From Truepera sp965215315 (GTDB lineage Bacteria; Deinococcota; Deinococci; Deinococcales; Trueperaceae), in assembly GCA_965215315.1 (NCBI GenBank), contig CBDCDB010000008.1:2604001-2668000 (forward strand): a stretch of 64,000 nt of DNA, in the 5' to 3' direction. Of this stretch, positions 20,899 through 29,663 are shown one piece after another. Below the pieces are notes generated by a model. The model was not told where the DNA came from and made no database searches. It saw only the letters and a list, made by a program, of their open reading frames with translations. A program made the translations under genes and the position numbers. The first letter of the stretch is position 1; every line of letters begins with the position of its first letter.

Positions 20899-21270
20899 AA
20901 AAAGCCTCCTTCAGGCTAATCTCCCCACCATGATGAGGTGCGGGGTTGCCGCGTCTAGTCGGGAAGCGTACACGTCCCTTCGCTACGCCGCTGCAAAACC
21001 TCAGCGCTTTATCTGTACTCTGTCTGGAAAATAGCTGCACTGCTAATACTTGGGTAGAGTGCTTGCTTATACAAATCGTTTTATAAAGTATCCCTTTGAT
21101 TCAAGCTGATCCAGAACGCTAAAACGTTGTCTGGAACGTAAATCTCGGAGTTGTGGCGGTGAGCTTTGTACTAGGTCACTCTAGCACTCATCTAACTTTT
21201 TACATTTGTATGAGCTGCTCCCTGACGAGTGAGTTTTTTCACATCTGAGCCTGTGTACTTTTTGTGTGTA
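20899..21270. other. Intergenic region
   Basis: The region separates the divergent quinone oxidoreductase (minus) and MFS gene (plus). It is more A+T-rich than the genes, especially 21040-21230, as expected for promoters. I see no gene, repeat or clear riboswitch. A GTG at 21229 in frame with the MFS gene is possible but lacks a ribosome binding site. Confidence 0.4.
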
Positions 21271-22716
21271 CAAATGCTGTTTTGGGCGTTACACTTCCCT
21301 CTGTTTATGGCTGCGCCCCCCCCACCCCCCACACTAGACCTCGCCCCGCCAACGCCGCACTACGCTCCTAAAACAGCGCAGCTTGTTTCAGTTCGCCCGC
21401 CTGAGCTGAGCTGCAAGGCGGTGCGGCGCACACTAAACCTGTCTGTGCTCGAGGGCGGCCTCGTACAGATTTTTCTCAACTGGACGACCGGCAGCGTCAT
21501 CATCGGCTACATGTTGCATTTAGGCGCGTCAAAAACCGACATCGGGCTGATTATGAGCGTACCGATGCTCGCGCAGCTTGCGAGCCCGTTTGCGGCGTAT
21601 TTGGGTGGTATGGCCGGACGGCTTAAACCGCTGACGGCGCTGTTTGCGTTTCTCGGGCGCGTGCTCTGGCTGCTCGCGGCATTTTTGCCCCTGTTGGGTG
21701 TTCCGGCAACTTGGCAGCCTGCGTTTATCGTCGGGCTGGTGTTGGTCTCGAGCTTGTTTCAAGCCTCGACTGCGACGCTCTGGACGTCGTGGATGGGAAG
21801 CGTTGTGCCGGAAACGCGGCGAGGACGCTACTTCGGCTTTCGGGGCGGTATCGTCGGCCTGGTGGGTATGGTCGCCAACCTGGGCGCGGGCTGGCTGTTA
21901 GACCGGCTCGACGCGCCACTCAACTTTCAGGTCGTGCTGGGGGTCGGCGTCGTTGCGGCGCTCCTAGGCGTTGTCGTTCTCCTGCTACACAGCGAACCGC
22001 CAGTCAAGCAGAAGCGGCCTCACTTTAGAGAAGTTTTCAAAACACCGTGGCAAGACCCCAACTTTCGCAAATTCCTCGTGTTCGGGGTCTACTGGCAGAT
22101 TTCGGTGTTTATCGCCGCGCCCTTCGTCTTTACCTATTTTTTAGACCAGCTCAAGATGAGTTTCACAGAAATTGCTATCTGGAGCATTATCGCTTCGGTG
22201 ACGGCGTTTTTTACGACGACCTGGTGGGGACGCGTCGCCGACCGTTACGGGAACAAGGTCGTGTTGACCATCGGCATGAGCATTGCCGGAAGTGCGATGC
22301 CGCTCAGCTGGATTTGGGCGAGTGAACAGCACCTCTGGCCGATTTGGTTCAGCGCTTTTTTCGACGCGGTGGCGTGGGGCGCAATCGGGCCTGCGATTTT
22401 TAACCTGGCGCTGGCAAGTGCGCCCAAAGAGAACCGCACGGCGTTTGTGGCGATGTACAGCTTTGCAACCGGCGCGGCGGGCTTTGTCGGCGGCTTCTTG
22501 TCGGGGCCACTGTTGGTGCTGTTTGGAAATCTCGAGCCTACCTTCTGGGGTTTTACTTGGACGGGCTTTCACTCACTCTTTCTGCTCTCCGGGATTTTAC
22601 GGCTGCAGGCGTGGCGTTTTTTACGGCCCGTGCAGGAGACGCGCGCGTGGCGTACCCGCGACGTGCTGCGGACGATGCGTACCGGCTGGCGTACGAGCGG
22701 CTTTCACTGGCGCTAG
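21271..22716 (+). CDS. MFS transporter
   Basis: After a Pro-rich cytoplasmic N-terminus (MAAPPPPPTLDLAPPTPH) there are about 12 membrane helices starting at LEGGLVQIFLNWTTGSVIIGY. The inter-helix signature GRVADRYGNKVVL marks the second half. The start is uncertain: ATG 21271, ATG 21307 and GTG 21229 are all in frame and none has a good ribosome binding site. 21307 would leave only the Pro-rich lead. The substrate is unknown. Confidence 0.85.
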   Translation, partial: QMLFWALHFPLFMAAPPPPPTLDLAPPTPHYAPKTAQLVSVRPPELSCKAVRRTLNLSVLEGGLVQIFLNWTTGSVIIGYMLHLGASKTDIGLIMSVPMLAQLASPFAAYLGGMAGRLKPLTALFAFLGRVLWLLAAFLPLLGVPATWQPAFIVGLVLVSSLFQASTATLWTSWMGSVVPETRRGRYFGFRGGIVGLVGMVANLGAGWLLDRLDAPLNFQVVLGVGVVAALLGVVVLLLHSEPPVKQKRPHFREVFKTPWQDPNFRKFLVFGVYWQISVFIAAPFVFTYFLDQLKMSFTEIAIWSIIASVTAFFTTTWWGRVADRYGNKVVLTIGMSIAGSAMPLSWIWASEQHLWPIWFSAFFDAVAWGAIGPAIFNLALASAPKENRTAFVAMYSFATGAAGFVGGFLSGPLLVLFGNLEPTFWGFTWTGFHSLFLLSGILRLQAWRFLRPVQETRAWRTRDVLRTMRTGWRTSGFHWR

Positions 22717-22753
22717 CGCAGACGTGTCACCCTACCTAGGCGTAGCATGGCGT

Positions 22754-23416
22754 ATGGCTGGGAAACTGCGCTCACGTCCCGTTTCGGCGCGGGTACGGCT
22801 GGTCGTGCTGTTGGGCGTAGCGCTCGTGACTTTTTTGGTGCAGCCGCGCACGTTGCCGCTCGAGTTGCGCGGCCTGGTCGCCTGGAGCAGCGGTGTGGCC
22901 TGCTTTTTGAGCTTGGCGTTCCGGCTGATTATGACCACCGACGCCGACGCAACCCAGCAGCACTGCTCAAAGCAAGACGACAATTGGGCCGTTTTTGACG
23001 TACTCCTCCTCTGCGCGAGCGTCGCTAGTTTGGCGGGCGTTGTCGCCGCGCTCGTCGCCGCCAGTAAAGTCCAAGGTTTTTTGGCCTTTGCGTTGACCGG
23101 GGCAGCAATTTTGGCGGTCATTCTCTCTTGGAGTCTTACGCACACGCTTTTTGCCCTTCATTACGCACGCCTTTTTTACCATGAGGGTCACGGTGGCATA
23201 GACTTTCACAGCAGCGAAAAACCCGATTACCGAGACTTTCTTTACGTTGCTGTGACTGTCGGTGTGACCTTCGGCGTTTCGGATTCAGATCTTACAAGCC
23301 GCGAGATGAGGCGAGCTGTTACGGGACACTCGCTCCTCTCGTTCTTGTTTGGCACCGTTATTATTGCGCTTTCACTCAATGTGATTACCAGCTTGCTGTC
23401 GCCGAGCCCCAGCTAG
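22754..23416 (+). CDS. DUF1345-type membrane protein
   Basis: The protein has 220 aa with about five hydrophobic segments. The family-like block is LSWSLTHTLFALHYARLFYHE, followed by FLYVAVTVGVTFGVSDSDLTS and a final helix SFLFGTVIIALSLNVI. I chose ATG 22754 because sequence upstream of it in this frame overlaps the MFS gene out of phase. It begins 37 nt after the MFS stop, so the two are probably co-transcribed. Function unknown. Confidence 0.8.
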   Translation: MAGKLRSRPVSARVRLVVLLGVALVTFLVQPRTLPLELRGLVAWSSGVACFLSLAFRLIMTTDADATQQHCSKQDDNWAVFDVLLLCASVASLAGVVAALVAASKVQGFLAFALTGAAILAVILSWSLTHTLFALHYARLFYHEGHGGIDFHSSEKPDYRDFLYVAVTVGVTFGVSDSDLTSREMRRAVTGHSLLSFLFGTVIIALSLNVITSLLSPSPS

Positions 23417-23444
23417 CTGACTTCCCAAACGATTTTGGAATCAG

Positions 23445-23510
23445 CGGTGTAGCGACTTTTGAATGTCTCGCTAAATAGCTTGCCGAGCGCCTCCTTTGTC
23501 CGCTACACCG
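23445..23510. repeat. Inverted repeat CGGTGTAGCG / CGCTACACCG
   Basis: Perfect 10-bp arms at 23445-23454 and 23501-23510 enclose 46 nt. It lies after the DUF1345 gene and before the next small gene. It is not a typical terminator because the loop is long and there is no T-tract; a folded RNA or protein site is possible. Confidence 0.5.
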
Positions 23511-23571
23511 TATTGAGGGCTGCACACCGACGGGCGCAACTTTTTTAGACTTGAGTTTGTAGGAGGCGCGT

Positions 23572-23760
23572 GTGGCAAACCCCGAACAGACTCAAGACAA
23601 ATCCGTTTCAGAACCGGGTGTAGAGAGCAATATTCCGGTGCAAAACGCTTCGGATGAGGTTTACGACCGCCCGACCCCCAAGGGCAAAAATACGATCTTG
23701 CTGGTAAGCCTAGTGCTACTCGTTATCGTCGTTGTTCTGGTGAGCCGCTACCTCTTTTAA
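23572..23760 (+). CDS. Small single-pass membrane protein, 62 aa
   Basis: The start is GTG, with AGGAGG 7 nt upstream. The N-terminal about 38 residues are polar and probably cytoplasmic (PTPKGKN just before the helix). The C-terminal TILLVSLVLLVIVVVLVSRYLF is a single transmembrane helix, giving a tail-anchored topology. The function is unknown. Confidence 0.7.
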   Translation: MANPEQTQDKSVSEPGVESNIPVQNASDEVYDRPTPKGKNTILLVSLVLLVIVVVLVSRYLF

Positions 23761-23884
23761 CCCGTAACGGCTCCGGCAACGCCAAGCTCGCAACAAAGGC
23801 TTGCGGCGAGACTATAGCAAAAGCTTACGGCGAAGGATTGCAACGGTAGCGGGGGCGTGTCAGGCTAAGGCGTGGAGGCTCGTG

Positions 23885-24184
23885 ATGCAGCGTACCAAAG
23901 AAGACCTCGAGGTCATGGACCAAACCGAACTCGTGGCGCGGGTTCTAGAAATGCAGGATATGCTGCGTGAAGGGCTCGAGGTTCGTAACGCCCTCCACCG
24001 CGTCCTAAACGATATCCTAACCGTTAAAGCTGATGAAGTGGGCCGCTACGCCGACGCGCCGGAAACGACGCTAGGGCCTGAGGAGCACACGTTAAAAGAA
24101 GCGTGGGCCAGGGTTCGGCACGCGGTTGCCAACCCTTCAGGCGCAGCGACGATGATGCCCGACATTCGAGGTGAGGACGAGTAG
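23885..24184 (+). CDS. Hypothetical protein, 99 aa
   Basis: The start is ATG 23885 with GGAGG six nt upstream; an in-frame GTG is directly adjacent. The N-terminal half is helical and probably a coiled coil (EDLEVMDQTELVARVLEMQDMLREGLEVRNALHRVL). The rest is acidic and less ordered. There are no membrane segments and I recognise no family. Confidence 0.6.
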   Translation: MQRTKEDLEVMDQTELVARVLEMQDMLREGLEVRNALHRVLNDILTVKADEVGRYADAPETTLGPEEHTLKEAWARVRHAVANPSGAATMMPDIRGEDE

Positions 24185-24303
24185 GCGAAAACCAAGGTAG
24201 TCTCGCTCTCAAAGTCCGAGTTTCTTATAAAGACCGTTTCAATACCTTTTGATAAGCTCCACTCAGCAAAGTTTGAATGCACTAAGCGGTTCAAACTGGG
24301 CTT

Positions 24304-24350
24304 GTTTTAGTACAGAAGCTTCTCTTTAAGAAAAGCTTCTGTACTAAAAC
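24304..24350. repeat. Perfect 18-bp inverted repeat (hairpin)
   Basis: GTTTTAGTACAGAAGCTT (24304-24321) and its exact complement AAGCTTCTGTACTAAAAC (24333-24350) flank an 11-nt loop. The arms are A+T-rich at the base. It could be a terminator whose stem includes its own U-run, or the remnant of a small palindromic mobile element. It lies between two weakly coding stretches. Confidence 0.75.
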
Positions 24351-24440
24351 TACACGAAACGTTGCGAATCTATACAGAGCTTATGAGAGTTTATTCCTCG
24401 TTAAAAGAACTTATCTGCTCCCTTTCGTGAAACGTAACAA

Positions 24441-24665
24441 ATGAGTTTAGAACTCGGTTTCGTTGTGTTTCCAAGTATTTTGGTTTTAATCTGCCTTCTA
24501 TTAAGGTATTTTAATGCTAATCGGACCTTCACTGATCTCATAGCTCTCCGTTCTACGGTTCAGATCGGGGAGGCTATCAAGACTACGGTGCTCAGGGTGG
24601 TGCCGCGGAAACAGCATACCAATTTGTGTTTCCACGCTCACGAGCTGCTCCTACAGAACAAGTGA
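24441..24665 (+). CDS. Doubtful small membrane protein, 74 aa
   Basis: It starts MSLELGFVVFPSILVLICLL, giving one hydrophobic helix, and then a basic tail. There is no convincing ribosome binding site and no family match. It lies in a sparse, A+T-richer patch. It could be a gene fragment or chance. Confidence 0.22.
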   Translation: MSLELGFVVFPSILVLICLLLRYFNANRTFTDLIALRSTVQIGEAIKTTVLRVVPRKQHTNLCFHAHELLLQNK

Positions 24666-24737
24666 CGCGTTTCGGCTGCTGAGGTAGGTCAACCCAAGCG
24701 TCATTCGGCAAGTCGATCAGAAAGGGCACCGGTAGAA

Positions 24738-24779
24738 CGTTTACACCGCTGACTCCGGGGGTAGAGCGGACTGTAAACG
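24738..24779. repeat. Stem-loop upstream of the nuclease gene
   Basis: CGTTTAC (24738-24744) pairs with GTAAACG (24773-24779), and inner CCGCT pairs with AGCGG. It sits about 30 nt before the nuclease ATG and could be an operator or an RNA structure in the leader. Confidence 0.4.
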
Positions 24780-24810
24780 CGTTGTCGTAACCTTGAAGAG
24801 AGGTAACAAG

Positions 24811-25464
24811 ATGACAAATACAAGAAAACTCGTGTTCGGTTTGCTTACTGCGCTGCTGCTGGTCTTAACGGCGTGTAACACAGCGCCAGAGGCTGTTAAG
24901 GAGCCTGTTCCTGTTACAGCTAAGGCGATGGACAGTTGTGACGTGTTCCTCGACCCCGATGGTGAATTTGTTCGGAATGGCTTCCTATATCTTATGGACC
25001 AAGACGGACGACCAAGATTCGCGACTTCTCTGAGGCCCCTAGGAGGTCGTGAACGTATACGTAGACATCTTGGCTGCCAATCGATTGTAGGAAGAGGGTG
25101 GTCTCGGGATTCGGAACCGCGAGGTCAGTATCAGGGTGGACATCTCATCGGACATCAACTGGGCGGTTGGAGCAAGCGCGCTAACCTCGTGAGGCAACAG
25201 TCGAACTTCAACCTGAGTGCGTGGAGCCGAGTAGAGAATGCAGCGGCAAAGTGTGCCCCCAATGACGGTATAAAGATGCTCGTTTACGTGAGTTACCCTA
25301 ATCGTGCCAGGGTTACTCCAGACTATTGGGCTGTGAATTTCTCACAAAGAGGGAGTAATCAAAGTATAAGAAGAATTTTCAGAAATGAAGCTGGCGGAGG
25401 CGCAAATGGAGCCGCTAAGTCTCAAGAAGTTAAAGCGTGGTTGGAACGTAAAGGGTGCACTTAG
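24811..25464 (+). CDS. Secreted DNA/RNA non-specific endonuclease, lipoprotein
   Basis: The protein has 217 aa. The N-terminus is a lipoprotein signal (LVFGLLTALLLVLTAC, with Cys as the lipid site). The mature part ends in a His-Asn nuclease core: YQGGHLIGHQLGGWSKRANL followed by QSNFNLSAW and RVENAAAKC. This matches the Endonuclea_NS_2 layout: an (R)GHLI(A/G)xQ(L/F)GG active site with Asn and Glu metal-site residues downstream. It would cut nucleic acids outside the cytoplasm. I start at MTNTRKL because GAGAGG lies just upstream. The next gene is a SUKH-fold immunity-like protein, so this may be a toxin-immunity pair. The patch is more A+T-rich than its surroundings. Confidence 0.78.
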   Translation: MTNTRKLVFGLLTALLLVLTACNTAPEAVKEPVPVTAKAMDSCDVFLDPDGEFVRNGFLYLMDQDGRPRFATSLRPLGGRERIRRHLGCQSIVGRGWSRDSEPRGQYQGGHLIGHQLGGWSKRANLVRQQSNFNLSAWSRVENAAAKCAPNDGIKMLVYVSYPNRARVTPDYWAVNFSQRGSNQSIRRIFRNEAGGGANGAAKSQEVKAWLERKGCT

Positions 25465-25613
25465 GCTTGTACCTAGATTCATCACCGGTCACGAGTCAAT
25501 TAAGGCAGTAGTTTAGCCAAAACAGTAACTTAGCCAGAAGATGTGTCCGTTATTTCAACCGAAATTAGGCGGGCACATTGCTAGTACGCATCTTTCTTGT
25601 GCGAGGATGTATC

Positions 25614-26261
25614 ATGACCGAAGATACTTTCCAAAACCTCTTAACGGTGCTCTCGAACATCGCCCCTGAACGGGTCGATAACCTCAATCCGCCGCTGGCT
25701 GAGGCGGAACTCGGGAGCCTCACTCAGCACCTCCCCTTTGCCCTTCCAGACGACTTGCAAACGCTCTACCGCCGCCACAACGGAGAAGATGACAAGAAGC
25801 TAAGCGGAATGCTTTTCGGCTTGCCGTGGCTGAGTTTGGAGGTGGCGCTTGGGGAATGGAAGGGGTGGCGTGAGCTTGCTGACGACGATTTTTCGGGCAT
25901 CGACGAAAGCATCGTCTCTGTGCCTGAAGGTCACATCAAAAAGAACTACATTAATACCCACTACTTTCCTATCAGCCACGATTCGGGCGGCAACAATATT
26001 GGTATTGACCTAGACCCGGGCCCAAAGGGAACCAAAGGACAAATCATCAACTACGGCTCAGACGAAAATACGCGCTATGTGATCGCGCCCAGCTTAAACG
26101 ATTTTTTGGCATTTTGTATCTATCAGTTGCAAAGCGGCAACTACAGTCTTAAAGAGGAGGACGGTGAAACATCCCTCCTTCTAAAAGAGCCTGACAACGC
26201 CCACTTTTTAGATACGTTATCTCAGCTGGATCTGCCTTTTACGGCGAACCGCGCCTCGTAG
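25614..26261 (+). CDS. SMI1/KNR4 (SUKH) family protein, probable immunity protein
   Basis: The protein has 215 aa. Typical SUKH features are a first helix ending in HLPFALPDDLQTLYRRHNG, then LFGLPWLSLEVALGEWKGW, HYFPISHDSGGNNIGIDLDP with the G-G-N-x-x-x-x-D core, GQIINYGSDE and a C-terminal SLNDFLAFCIYQLQSG. Bacterial SUKH proteins often neutralise nuclease toxins encoded next to them. It follows the secreted nuclease by 149 nt. A GAGG lies upstream of the chosen ATG. The pairing is inferred from position and family habit. Confidence 0.82.
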   Translation: MTEDTFQNLLTVLSNIAPERVDNLNPPLAEAELGSLTQHLPFALPDDLQTLYRRHNGEDDKKLSGMLFGLPWLSLEVALGEWKGWRELADDDFSGIDESIVSVPEGHIKKNYINTHYFPISHDSGGNNIGIDLDPGPKGTKGQIINYGSDENTRYVIAPSLNDFLAFCIYQLQSGNYSLKEEDGETSLLLKEPDNAHFLDTLSQLDLPFTANRAS

Positions 26262-26311
26262 ACACATACACTCCGGTTGTAAAGACTTTGCTACAAGAAG
26301 GCGAGACTGTT

Positions 26312-27187
26312 ATGAGATTCGCACATTATTTGCCGGTTGCGGCGTTACTGATATTGACCGCGTGCAGCAGCCCTAAAACGCCCGAGCCAGAAGCCGGTAA
26401 CGGTACGGGTAACGAATTTGATATTGACCTTGTCTTCGGCTCTGGCATAACAGACGACCAGAAACAGCTCTTTGAGGACGCCGCTGCGCGCTGGGAGAAG
26501 GTCATTACAGATGACTTACCCGACACGCCGCTAACCAAAAAAGAAAACGCCTGCAAGCAGGGCGACCCTGCATTTGAGGGTACCGTAGATGATCTCTTAA
26601 TCTATGTAGACGCTGCCCCGCGAGACGGTTCAGGTGGTGTTTTGGGTGCTAGTGGACCTTGTTTTACGAGAGAAGAAAGCTCGCTGCCTCTTTACGGCAC
26701 ACTCAACCTTGACAGCGCCGACCTCGATAGACCCTCGAGCCTCATCCTGCACGAAATGGGCCACGTCTTAGGGTTCGGCTTGCTCTGGAACGACTTAGAG
26801 CTAACCCGTGCATGTCCCAACGACCTGCGGTATTTTGGTGAGGATGCTGGCAGAGAATGGGGCACTTTAGGTGGTTCAGGCGAACTGCTGGTTGAAGATA
26901 AACCGAACGCACCAGGTACACAGTGTGTTCACTGGGAGCAAGAGGTGTTCGGCAGAGAGTTGATGACGAGCCGGATTAGAGATGGAGACACTGCACGTTT
27001 AAGCCGTCTTACGATAGGGGCCTTGGGAGATTTGGGCTACACGACCGATAAGGGCGCGGCTGACCCTTACCGCTTACCCGTCACATCTCAAAACGCTAAC
27101 TCAAACTTGGTTAAAGGAAATGCACAAGAGATGGTGCTGTCTCCAAGCTGGTCTATAGATGAGAATGGTAGGGTCGCCGAGTATTGA
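26312..27187 (+). CDS. Zinc metalloprotease lipoprotein, leishmanolysin (M8)-like
   Basis: The protein has 291 aa. The lipoprotein signal is YLPVAALLILTACSS. The metzincin-type zinc motif is SLILHEMGHVLGFGLLW (two His and the catalytic Glu). Downstream, QCVHWEQEVFGRELMTSRI supplies the third His and the Met-turn, as in leishmanolysins. The N-terminal part has VFGSGITDDQKQLFEDAAARWEKVI, common in these secreted proteases. It would act on the cell surface. It may belong to the same accessory patch as the nuclease pair. I start at MRFAHYL. Confidence 0.85.
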   Translation: MRFAHYLPVAALLILTACSSPKTPEPEAGNGTGNEFDIDLVFGSGITDDQKQLFEDAAARWEKVITDDLPDTPLTKKENACKQGDPAFEGTVDDLLIYVDAAPRDGSGGVLGASGPCFTREESSLPLYGTLNLDSADLDRPSSLILHEMGHVLGFGLLWNDLELTRACPNDLRYFGEDAGREWGTLGGSGELLVEDKPNAPGTQCVHWEQEVFGRELMTSRIRDGDTARLSRLTIGALGDLGYTTDKGAADPYRLPVTSQNANSNLVKGNAQEMVLSPSWSIDENGRVAEY

Positions 27188-27540
27188 TTTGCTCTATACT
27201 AAACCTTTTGGTCTGGCGTCTTCTTCCTATTTCGCCGTCGCTTTTGAGAGGTGACCTTCAGACCGCGTATGCTTTTCCCTGACTCAATGGTTTCTCTATC
27301 TCCAATTTGGGTTTAACTGGTTTTTTTGTGGTGAAAGAGAGGGAACCAGAGCTCACGGAGCGATAATCACGTCTTCGACAATTTCTGCGACTTAACACTG
27401 AAGGGAAGGTCCAACAAGTCTAGGCCGGTACAGCTCACCGGGTGTTGACGGTTGGGTTGCCAATTTTCTGCACCTAATTTGCACTCTTTAGTGACACTCT
27501 CGTGACATCTTTTCAGAATGATTCCGACTATCATAAAGGT
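27188..27540. other. Intergenic region upstream of hemA
   Basis: About 350 nt without a gene. At the right end, TATCAT (27529-27534) lies 6 nt before the hemA GTG and is the likely leaderless -10 box. The rest is A+T-rich with T-runs (27321-27327) but no clear hairpin or riboswitch. An ATG-less extension of hemA to 27502 is open but unlikely. Confidence 0.5.
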
Positions 27541-28722
27541 GTGGAACGACTTGCACTGATTGGCGTCTCGCACCGGCGGGGTGGGGCAGCGGCGCTCGAG
27601 GCGTGGCAAAACGCCTTTACGAAGACGCAAACCCTAGAAGCTTTCGGCGAGTGGGTGCCGATTATTACCTGTAACCGCTGCGACCTCGTGGTGGCGCTAC
27701 CCAAAGGGATGGACGCGCTCTTGGCGCGGCAAACGCTGGCCGCGCACGCACCCGAGTTTCGCCCCTACGCGTACACCGGCGACGGCGCTCTGGAGCAGCT
27801 AACCCGCATCGCTACCTCACTCGACTCGCTAAACCCCGGTGAAGACCAGATTATGGCGCAGGTGCGGAGCGCATTTTCTGCGGCGCAAGCGCTCGGCAGG
27901 GTCGGCCCGACGACGAACTTCGCTTTTCAAACCGCCCTCAAAATTGCTAAAAAGGTGCGCCGTGAAGTTGCGCTCGCGCCGCTCGACACATCACTTTTTA
28001 GTCTGGCGCGGCCCGAATTAGAACGTACTCTGCCTCAGGGCGGCACCGTCGCGGTGCTCGGCGCAGGTGAGATGGGCGCACTCGCCGCCAAAACGCTCGC
28101 CAGTCGGGGGGATATCAACCTCATCGTGGTAAACCGCAGTGTGGAGCGGGCGCGGCAGCTCGCCAAGCTCTTAGGGGCAAAAAGTTCTTCTTTGGCAGCC
28201 TTTTTAGCCTCGCCGCCACCCGTAGACGCGCTCGTCTGCGCGACGCCGGTACGCGGCCTGATCGACCGGACGTTTACGCAAAATGTGCCTGACCTAAAAC
28301 TCATTGTCGATTTGGGCGTTCCGCGCAACGTCGAAGCTGGCACCGAACGTCCCGGTTTGACGGTTCTCGACGTTGATACCCTGCAAGACGCGGGCAAACT
28401 CCGCCGTGAAACCCTGACCGGTCGCCTCGCCGAGGCTGAAACGCTGTTGCAGAGTGAGCTGGAGCTCGCCCTTACAAGCTGGGCCGAACGGCAGCTCGGC
28501 CCGTCGATTCAGCGGTTGCGGCAGCAGTATCTGCAAACTGTGCAGGACACACTTCCTGACCTCTCGCAACGGGAGGCCGAGCGGCTCGCTAACCGCTTTG
28601 CCCGCGTGCCGGTGCAGGGTCTCCGCGCCGTCGCCCGTAGTTACGGTTTTGAGGCGGCTGAGACGTTCCTGATCGAAACTGACCTGTTCGCACAAGCTTC
28701 CTTACTAGAGCCGCAGCTATGA
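27541..28722 (+). CDS. hemA: Glutamyl-tRNA reductase
   Basis: First step of C5 heme synthesis: glutamyl-tRNA to glutamate-1-semialdehyde. VERLALIGVSHRRGGAAALE is the usual N-terminus, and WVPIITCNRCDLVVAL holds the catalytic Cys of the TCNR motif. SLDSLNPGEDQIMAQVRSAF (the GExQI motif) and the NADPH domain VAVLGAGEMGALAAKTLASRG are clear. About 393 aa. I start at GTG 27541, 6 nt after a TATCAT box; the first longer start at 27502 would add residues absent from the family. The stop overlaps hemC (ATGA). Confidence 0.95.
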   Translation: MERLALIGVSHRRGGAAALEAWQNAFTKTQTLEAFGEWVPIITCNRCDLVVALPKGMDALLARQTLAAHAPEFRPYAYTGDGALEQLTRIATSLDSLNPGEDQIMAQVRSAFSAAQALGRVGPTTNFAFQTALKIAKKVRREVALAPLDTSLFSLARPELERTLPQGGTVAVLGAGEMGALAAKTLASRGDINLIVVNRSVERARQLAKLLGAKSSSLAAFLASPPPVDALVCATPVRGLIDRTFTQNVPDLKLIVDLGVPRNVEAGTERPGLTVLDVDTLQDAGKLRRETLTGRLAEAETLLQSELELALTSWAERQLGPSIQRLRQQYLQTVQDTLPDLSQREAERLANRFARVPVQGLRAVARSYGFEAAETFLIETDLFAQASLLEPQL

Positions 28723-29663
28723 CTGACCGTACAGTTACCGTTGAGCGTAACGTACCCGACTGCACCGCGCCTGTTCGCATTGCCACCCGTAAAAGCGACC
28801 TCGCACAGTGGCAAGCCAACCGGGTTAAAGACCGGTTAGCGGCGCTCGGTCACAGCGCCGAACTTGTCCTCATCGAAACGCAGGGCGACCGCACGCAGGC
28901 GGACGGTACCCCCTTTCGCCTGATGCCGGGTCAGGGCTTTTTTACCAAAGCAGTCCAGGACGCCGTGGCTGAAGGACGCGCCGACGTCGCTGTACATTCT
29001 CACAAAGACCTACCGAGTGCGCGGATGGTGGGGCTCGAGCTTGCCGCCGTGTCTGAGCGGGCTGACCCCCGTGACGTGCTGCTCGTGCGCCCCGAAGCCT
29101 TCGACGTAGAAGCGCCCGCTTTACCCCTCAAAGTGAATGTGACGGTGGGAACGAGTGCGGCGCGGCGGCGGGCGCAGCTCACACACCTGCGCGGCGACCT
29201 GAACGTCGAGGAGTTGCGCGGCAACGTGCCGACGCGGGTAAACAAGCTTCGCGAGGGCGGCTACGACGCGGTGGTTCTGGCAGCGGCGGGCCTCGAGCGC
29301 CTGAACCTCGATCTCACCGGATTGCGCGCCTTTCACCTAGACCCGAGGCAGTTCGTCCCGGCTCCGGCGCAAGGTGCCTTGGCGCTAGAAATCCGCCAAA
29401 CCGATTACGACCTGGCTTCCCTCTTGACCGACCTGCACGACCCGGCAGCGTATAAAGCCGTCGCCGCGGAGCGCGGACTGATGGCGATGCTAGCGGGCGG
29501 GTGTCAGTTAGCACTCGGCGCACACGCGACCCTGCAAGAGGGCCAAGTTCAGCTCACCGCCTGGTACGACGGAACCTGCGTCACCGTTTCCAATCCGTCG
29601 TCTGAAGCTGCAGCGATGCTGGCTTACGACGCGTTGGGAAGACCCGCGCCGCTCCCCTTATGA
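28719..29663 (+). CDS. hemC: Hydroxymethylbilane synthase (porphobilinogen deaminase)
   Basis: It polymerises four porphobilinogens. Landmarks are IATRKSDLAQWQANRVKDRL, LIETQGDR, GFFTKAVQDAVAEGRADVAVHSHKDLP, GTSAARRRAQL and GGCQLALGAHA, whose Cys carries the dipyrromethane cofactor. The protein has 314 aa. It overlaps hemA and hemD by 4 nt each, so the four hem genes are probably translationally coupled. Confidence 0.96.
   Translation: MTDRTVTVERNVPDCTAPVRIATRKSDLAQWQANRVKDRLAALGHSAELVLIETQGDRTQADGTPFRLMPGQGFFTKAVQDAVAEGRADVAVHSHKDLPSARMVGLELAAVSERADPRDVLLVRPEAFDVEAPALPLKVNVTVGTSAARRRAQLTHLRGDLNVEELRGNVPTRVNKLREGGYDAVVLAAAGLERLNLDLTGLRAFHLDPRQFVPAPAQGALALEIRQTDYDLASLLTDLHDPAAYKAVAAERGLMAMLAGGCQLALGAHATLQEGQVQLTAWYDGTCVTVSNPSSEAAAMLAYDALGRPAPLPL

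Noticed and set aside
22283..22753. A longer N-terminus for the DUF1345 protein
   Set aside because: This part overlaps the conserved MFS gene out of frame and has no membrane-protein character; ATG 22754 fits the family.
23301..23571. Terminator at the 23445-23510 inverted repeat
   Set aside because: Loop of 46 nt and no T-tract; listed only as a repeat.
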